A DNA stretch of 32,315 bases from contig DASTCG010000031.1 of assembly GCA_035711385.1 (NCBI GenBank), positions 1 through 32,315 of the forward strand, in the 5' to 3' direction. The position numbers were made by a program, and so were the translations under genes. This DNA is from JACDAN01 sp035711385. Its GTDB lineage: Bacteria > Actinomycetota > Thermoleophilia > Gaiellales > Gaiellaceae. Every line of letters begins with the position of its first letter. Within the stretch, counting starts at the first letter, position 1. Below are positions 28,932 to 32,315 of the stretch, piece after piece. The notes beneath the pieces are model-generated. The model searched no databases, had not been told where the DNA came from, and saw only the letters and a program-made list of their open reading frames with translations.

Positions 28932-29402
28932 GTGCTCGCGAGCGGCGACCGGATCCCCGACGTCCAGGCGTGGCTTGCGCCCCGGGAGGGCGTGTCGCTC
29001 CACGACCTCGTCTCGGAGGGGCCGATCCTCCTCGTCTTCTACCTCTTCGACTGGTCGAGTACCTGAACGAACGAGATGGAGCTCCTGCGTGACAGGAGCA
29101 GGGACTTCGAGCAGGCAGGGGTGCGGGTCATGGCCGCCTCGCGCGACTCCGCCTGGTCGCACGTCGCCTGGATCCAGGCGCTCGACCTGACCTTCCCGCT
29201 GCTCTCGGACTGGAACGCCGACGTCGTGCGCGGCTTCGGCATCGCCCGCGAGTACCGCGGGATGCGCGACGTGGCGCGCCGCACCGCCTTCCTCGTCGAC
29301 ACCGAGGGTACGGTCCGCGGCGCATGGGCCTACGAGGACGGCGACGTTCCGGACGTGGACGAGCTGCTGGCGGCCGCGCGGGCCTTGTCGCAGTCGTCGT
29401 AG
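28932..29402 (+). CDS. Peroxiredoxin-like selenoprotein candidate (in-frame TGA at the peroxidatic position)
   Basis: The frame starts at GTG 28932 and reads SGDRIPDVQAWLAPREGVSL, a typical redoxin start. It continues through GPILLVFYLFDWSST, then TGA at 29064-29066 (codon 45), then TNEMELLRDRSRDFEQAGVR to a TAG at 29402. In AhpC/TSA-family proteins the residue between this Thr and TNE is the peroxidatic cysteine, so TGA would encode Sec45. The remainder continues in the same frame: RVMAASRDSAWSHVAW, LTFPLLSDW, and the family Arg at 116/117 before TAFLVDTEGTVRGAW. No cysteine occurs elsewhere, so no resolving Cys exists. Without readthrough only an inactive 44- or 108-residue piece would be made. 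The stem-loop at 29081-29099 fits a SECIS. No sel genes are in this window. Confidence 0.85.
29064..29099 (+). promoter_or_regulatory. Bacterial SECIS-like element following in-frame UGA
   Basis: After TGA (29064-29066) there are 14 nt, then a perfect 7-bp stem GCTCCTG (29081-29087) / CAGGAGC (29093-29099) around the 5-nt loop CGTGA. A G lies in the first two loop positions and GU is present, as expected for SelB recognition. The spacing of about 21 nt between UGA and loop is in the usual range for bacterial SECIS elements. The hairpin lies in coding sequence, as is normal in bacteria. Confidence 0.75.
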
Positions 29403-30883
29403 CGCTCTTCCTCGCTGCAGGCCTCGTCTCGACCTGGCCGGCGCTGAAGGACGCGAGATCGGACTTCCTCGCCGAGGGGCTCCGCGGTCGGCCGGGGGCA
29501 GCCGCCCCGGGCGACCACCTGCAGGTCGCGTGGCAGCTCTGGCTGCCCGGCCACCAGCTCCGGCGCGGCGCGAAGCCGTGGCTCGACCCCTACAGCTTCC
29601 AGCCGGAGGCGGACCCGCGCGTCAACTTCGCCGGTTGGCCGTTCGCCGCCGTCTTCGGCCCCCTGAAGGCGCTGTTCGGGACCGTCGTCGCGTGGAACCT
29701 GTTCGTGCTGCTCGGGTACCTCGGCGCAGGCGGCCTCGCCTTCCTCTGGCTTCGGTCGCTCGGCCTGGGCGCCGGGGCCTCGCTCGTCGGCGGGCTCGCG
29801 TTCGCGCTCGCCCCGTACCGGGCCGTGCAGGCGGGTGCGGGCCATCTCGCCGCCTGGATCGCCATGCTGCTCCCGCTCTCGCTCTGGGCCTGGGAGCGGC
29901 GGTGGTACTGGCTCTCCGCGGTCGCGCTCGTGTCGATTCCGCTCTCGGGGCAGGTTCACCTCGCGCTCGGCGCGATTCCGTTCGTGCTCGCCTACGCGCT
30001 GCTGCGGGGAGGCGACCGGCGCTGGGCCGGCATCGCGGCGGCCGGAGCGGCGGGAGCGGGGCTGCTCGTCTGGGCGACCTCGATCCGCGGCTCGATCGGC
30101 AGCTCTCGATCCTTCGACTCGGTCGAGCGCTACTCGGCCGAGCTCGCCGACCTCGTCTCGCGCCACGAGCGCCACGGCCTCGAGCCCTTCGTGTTCCTGG
30201 GCTGGCTCGTTCCGCTCCTGGCGCTCCTCGGCCTCGTCCTGGAACGGCGGACGAGGCTCGGGATCCTCCTGGGCGTCGGGGCCGTCGTCCCGGCTCTTCT
30301 CGCGCTCGGAGCGAACCTCCCCGGCTATGAGGCGCTCTGGAACGAGGTGCCCGGCCTCGGGGTGACGCGCGTCCCGGGACGCCTGATGCCGATCTCTTGC
30401 CTCTCGATCGCCGCGCTCGCGGCGTTCGGGACCCAATGGGCGCTGCGCTGGCGGCCGGGTCTCGTGGCAGTCGCCGCAGCGCTGGCGCTCGTGGCGGTCG
30501 ACCTGCGCGCGGGCGTCACCGCCTACCGGCCGACCGCGGCCGACGCGGGGAACCGCGCCTACGCCGCCCTGCGCCGCGAGCCGGCCGGGCGGCTCCTGGA
30601 GATGCCCGTGTACCGGCCGGGCCGGCAGGAGGGCAGCGTCTACCTCTACTACGCCATGCAGGCGCCCCGGGAGCGCCCGGCGGGCTACTCGACCGTCGCC
30701 CCGAAGGCGGCGGACCGCGAGCTGCGCGAGCTGCGTCCGTGCGCCGACGCCCGCCATCTCGCCGAGCTCGGCGTGCGGCTGCTCGCCGTCTACGGCCGCC
30801 CCCGCTGCGGCGTTGGGGGCCGCCTGGTCGCACGCGACGGCGCCGTCGCGCTGTACGAGGCGTACATCCCCGTAGGCTGGTAG
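29324..30883 (+). CDS. Polytopic membrane protein (GT-C/YfhO-like)
   Basis: This is a hydrophobic protein of up to 519 residues with about 10-12 membrane segments, for example LVAVVVALFLAAGLVSTWPAL, VVAWNLFVLLGYLGAGGLAFLWL and LGAGASLVGGLAFALAPY. Later segments include WIAMLLPLSLWAWE, LVPLLALLGLVLE and LVAVAAALALVAVDL. An early periplasmic loop carries GDHLQVAWQLWLPGHQL and DPYSFQPE, as in GT-C glycosyltransferase-like proteins. The soluble C-terminal part (EPAGRLLEMPVYRPG, VYLYYAMQAPRERPAGYST) resembles YfhO/DUF6311-type proteins. Function unknown. ATG 29324 is the only standard start and overlaps the redoxin gene by 79 nt. A GTA at 29399 overlapping the redoxin TAG (GTAG) is an alternative. 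Confidence 0.82.
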   Translation: MGLRGRRRSGRGRAAGGRAGLVAVVVALFLAAGLVSTWPALKDARSDFLAEGLRGRPGAAAPGDHLQVAWQLWLPGHQLRRGAKPWLDPYSFQPEADPRVNFAGWPFAAVFGPLKALFGTVVAWNLFVLLGYLGAGGLAFLWLRSLGLGAGASLVGGLAFALAPYRAVQAGAGHLAAWIAMLLPLSLWAWERRWYWLSAVALVSIPLSGQVHLALGAIPFVLAYALLRGGDRRWAGIAAAGAAGAGLLVWATSIRGSIGSSRSFDSVERYSAELADLVSRHERHGLEPFVFLGWLVPLLALLGLVLERRTRLGILLGVGAVVPALLALGANLPGYEALWNEVPGLGVTRVPGRLMPISCLSIAALAAFGTQWALRWRPGLVAVAAALALVAVDLRAGVTAYRPTAADAGNRAYAALRREPAGRLLEMPVYRPGRQEGSVYLYYAMQAPRERPAGYSTVAPKAADRELRELRPCADARHLAELGVRLLAVYGRPRCGVGGRLVARDGAVALYEAYIPVGW

Positions 30884-30885
30884 CC

Positions 30886-31197
30886 GTGGAGCTCGAGAGC
30901 TACACGTTCGTTCTCCTGCGCCGCGGGCCGCGCGCCGACGAGCTCGGCGACGACGTGCTGGAGCAGTTGCAGGCGGGCCACCTGCGGTTCCTCGACCGGA
31001 TGCGGGACGACGGCCACATGCTGCTCTCGGGGCCGTTCCGCGACCAGGAGGACGAGACGAAGCGCGGCTTCTCCCTCTACCGCACGAGCGTCGAGGAGAC
31101 GAAGCGGCTGATCGCCGAGGGCGATCCGTCGGTCCGGGCCGGCCGGATGTCCGTGGAGGTCATGACCTGGCTGACCAAGAAGGGAGCGCTCGGCTGA
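30886..31197 (+). CDS. YCII-related domain protein
   Basis: This 103-residue YciI-like protein is close to the one at 175-531: both start with a YTFVLLRRG/HTLVLLVRR strand and end with (M/A)VEVMTW. Here the segments are LEQLQAGHLRFLDRMRDDGHMLLSGPF, FSLYRTSVEETKRLI and DPSVRAGRMSVEVMTWLTKKG. The His in GHLRF fits the small-molecule-binding cavity of this family. It starts at GTG 30886, 2 nt after the membrane protein stop, and overlaps the glycosylase start as CTGA. The function is unknown. Confidence 0.9.
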   Translation: MELESYTFVLLRRGPRADELGDDVLEQLQAGHLRFLDRMRDDGHMLLSGPFRDQEDETKRGFSLYRTSVEETKRLIAEGDPSVRAGRMSVEVMTWLTKKGALG

Positions 31198-31823
31198 GCG
31201 ACCGGCTCGTCGAGGGCGAGGACGGCCTCAATCGCTGCTTCTGGGGCGCGTCGCCGGAGGAGTACCGCGCCTACCACGACACGGAGTGGGGCTTCCCCGT
31301 CGACGACGACCGGCGCCTCTTCGAGAAGCTCGTGCTCGAGGGCTTCCAGTCGGGCCTCTCCTGGCTGACGATCCTCCGGAAACGCGAGAACTTCCGACAG
31401 GCGTTCGCCGGGTTCGACTTCGAGCAGGTCGCGCGCTTCGGCAAGCGCGACGTCGAGCGGCTGCTCGGCGACGCCGGCATCGTCCGCCACCGCGGCAAGA
31501 TCGAGGCCGCGGTCAACAACGCGCAGCGCGCAGTGGAGCTCGTCGACGAGGAAGGCTCGCTCGCGGCCTTCGTCTGGCGGTTCGAGCCCGACCCGAAGTC
31601 CAGGCCGAAGCGACTCAGCTGGGAGGACCTCCAGGCGATGGCCCAGACGCCGGGGTCACTGGCCCTCGCGAAGGACCTGAAGCGTCGGGGCTGGCGGTTC
31701 GTCGGCCCGACGACCGTCTACGCATTCATGCAGGCGATGGGGCTCGTGAACGACCACCTCGAGGGCTGCCACGCCCGCGAGGCGGTCGAGCTCGCGCGCG
31801 CCGGGTTCGACCGCCCAGGCTGA
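31194..31823 (+). CDS. tag: DNA-3-methyladenine glycosylase I
   Basis: Tag removes 3-methyladenine from alkylated DNA in base excision repair. The 209-residue protein shows the zinc 'snap' ligands: Cys15 in NRCFWGAS, His28 in YHDTEWG, and His188/Cys192 in NDHLEGCH. It also has the family segments LFEKLVLEGFQSGLSWLTILRKRENFR, AGIVRHRGKIEAAVNNA and GWRFVGPTTVYAFMQAMGLVNDH. A standard GTG at 31332 would lose Cys15 and His28. In-frame codons run upstream to CTG 31194, which overlaps the previous stop as CTGA, so CTG is the likely start. The stop overlaps the next ATG (TGATG). Confidence 0.93.
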   Translation: MSDRLVEGEDGLNRCFWGASPEEYRAYHDTEWGFPVDDDRRLFEKLVLEGFQSGLSWLTILRKRENFRQAFAGFDFEQVARFGKRDVERLLGDAGIVRHRGKIEAAVNNAQRAVELVDEEGSLAAFVWRFEPDPKSRPKRLSWEDLQAMAQTPGSLALAKDLKRRGWRFVGPTTVYAFMQAMGLVNDHLEGCHAREAVELARAGFDRPG

Positions 31824-32315
31824 TGGAGTACTTCTTCTACTGCCGGGACAGGCCGGGTACGGGCGCGCTTCGAGACGAGCTCACCGAGGCCCACTGGTCG
31901 TTCATGGACGCCTACGCCGAGCGGATGATCGCGCGAGGTCCGACCTTCGCCGAGGACGGCACGACACCGACCGGGAGCATGCACATCGTCGACCTCCCCG
32001 GCGCCGAGGAGGCACGGGTCTTTGCCTTCGAGGAGCCGAACTACCAGGCAGGCGTCTACGGCGAGGTGACGATCCGGCGCTTTCGGAACCTGCTGGGGCG
32101 CACGATGTGGGAGTTCAGCGGCGACCACGGAGCGGAGCATTTCCTCGTGGTCTGCCATGGAAGGTCGGGAACCGACGATGCTCCGGAGGGCCTCCTCGTC
32201 GACGCAAGCGACCGCGAGAGGCTCATTCTGTCCGGGTCACTCCTCGCTCAGGACGGCTCTTGCTGGCTCGGCGACGTCCTGGCAGTCGGCTTGCCCTCAC
32301 GGGCGGCGGTGGAGA
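31823..32315 (+). CDS. Tandem YCII-domain protein, partial (runs off the window)
   Basis: The visible 164 residues from ATG 31823 contain two YCII-type units. The first (1-95) is EYFFYCRDRPGTGALRDELT, then HWSFMDAYAERMIARGPTF, then GSMHIVDLPGAEEARVFAFEEPNYQAGVY. The second (from about 105) is EHFLVVCHGRSGT and LLVDASDRERLILSGSLLAQDG. The frame is still open at the last base. The start overlaps the tag stop by one base. No substrate can be deduced. It is the third YCII protein of the window. Confidence 0.82.
   Translation, partial: MEYFFYCRDRPGTGALRDELTEAHWSFMDAYAERMIARGPTFAEDGTTPTGSMHIVDLPGAEEARVFAFEEPNYQAGVYGEVTIRRFRNLLGRTMWEFSGDHGAEHFLVVCHGRSGTDDAPEGLLVDASDRERLILSGSLLAQDGSCWLGDVLAVGLPSRAAVE

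Noticed and set aside
29076..29402. Separate 108-residue gene starting at ATG 29076
   Set aside because: It would lack the redoxin N-terminus and active site, its ATG lies between the TGA and the hairpin, and the upstream frame is in phase and redoxin-like.
28932..29402. Redoxin gene as a simple nonsense-mutated pseudogene
   Set aside because: Not excluded formally, but the TGA falls exactly on the peroxidatic Cys position with a SECIS-like hairpin at proper distance and no other lesions, so selenocysteine is the better explanation.
1..32315. CRISPR array, rRNA gene, replication origin, integrase or prophage
   Set aside because: No regularly spaced direct repeats, rRNA-like segments, DnaA-box clusters or integrase/phage genes were seen; the single transposase unit and palindromic elements are the only mobile-type DNA.

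Overview
The window is very GC-rich with dense, mostly overlapping genes and many GTG starts. The gene set points to a high-GC actinobacterium: single tRNA genes without an encoded CCA, a DUF7144-type membrane protein, a YbdK-type carboxylate-amine ligase, a DUF1800/DUF1501 pair, multi-GAF histidine kinase and IspH of the MEP pathway. A deep lineage such as Thermoleophilia/Gaiellales is my best guess from overall style. No rRNA or other phylogenetic marker proves it.

Layout. 1-7.5 kb: six scattered tRNA genes (Leu, Arg, His, Arg, Gly, Pro) among small metabolic and housekeeping genes: YCII protein, SnoaL-like protein, a PfpI-HAD-tRNA-His-dehydrogenase run, CAP/SCP protein, AI-2E-family permease, cyclophilin, CtaG-like protein. 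7.5-13.3 kb: an EamA transporter, a second CAP protein followed by a 168-bp palindromic element, and a two-gene signalling unit (response regulator plus a 1224-residue five-GAF/PAS histidine kinase). 13.5-18.4 kb: ispH, a REP-associated (Y1/HUH) transposase between inverted repeats, a 52-residue Arg/Asp-repeat micro-ORF, and an ileS with unusual signature motifs. 18.5-20.6 kb: thioredoxin, a diacylglycerol-kinase-like gene without a normal start codon, Nudix hydrolase and a cyclic-nucleotide-binding protein. 20.6-23.8 kb: a DUF1800-DUF1501-cupredoxin export-type operon closed by a strong hairpin. 23.8-27 kb: membrane protein, serine hydrolase, RidA-like protein and YbdK-like ligase. 27.1 kb to the end: one co-directional block with an ECF sigma factor, a membrane-anchored beta-propeller protein (possible anti-sigma partner), a short copy of the palindromic element, a redoxin gene interrupted by an in-frame TGA, a polytopic membrane protein, a YCII protein, DNA-3-methyladenine glycosylase I and a partial tandem-YCII protein.

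The most notable item is at 28932-29402. This peroxiredoxin-like gene has TGA exactly where the peroxidatic cysteine belongs, and a perfect 7-bp stem-loop with a GU-containing loop starts 14 nt downstream. That is the pattern of a bacterial selenocysteine codon plus SECIS element. The gene would be mis-annotated as a truncated 108-residue ORF. Next in interest are the two-copy CTAG-ended palindromic element whose TAG supplies the stop codon of the upstream gene in both places, and two gene junctions of the form GTAG where the downstream gene lacks a conventional start.
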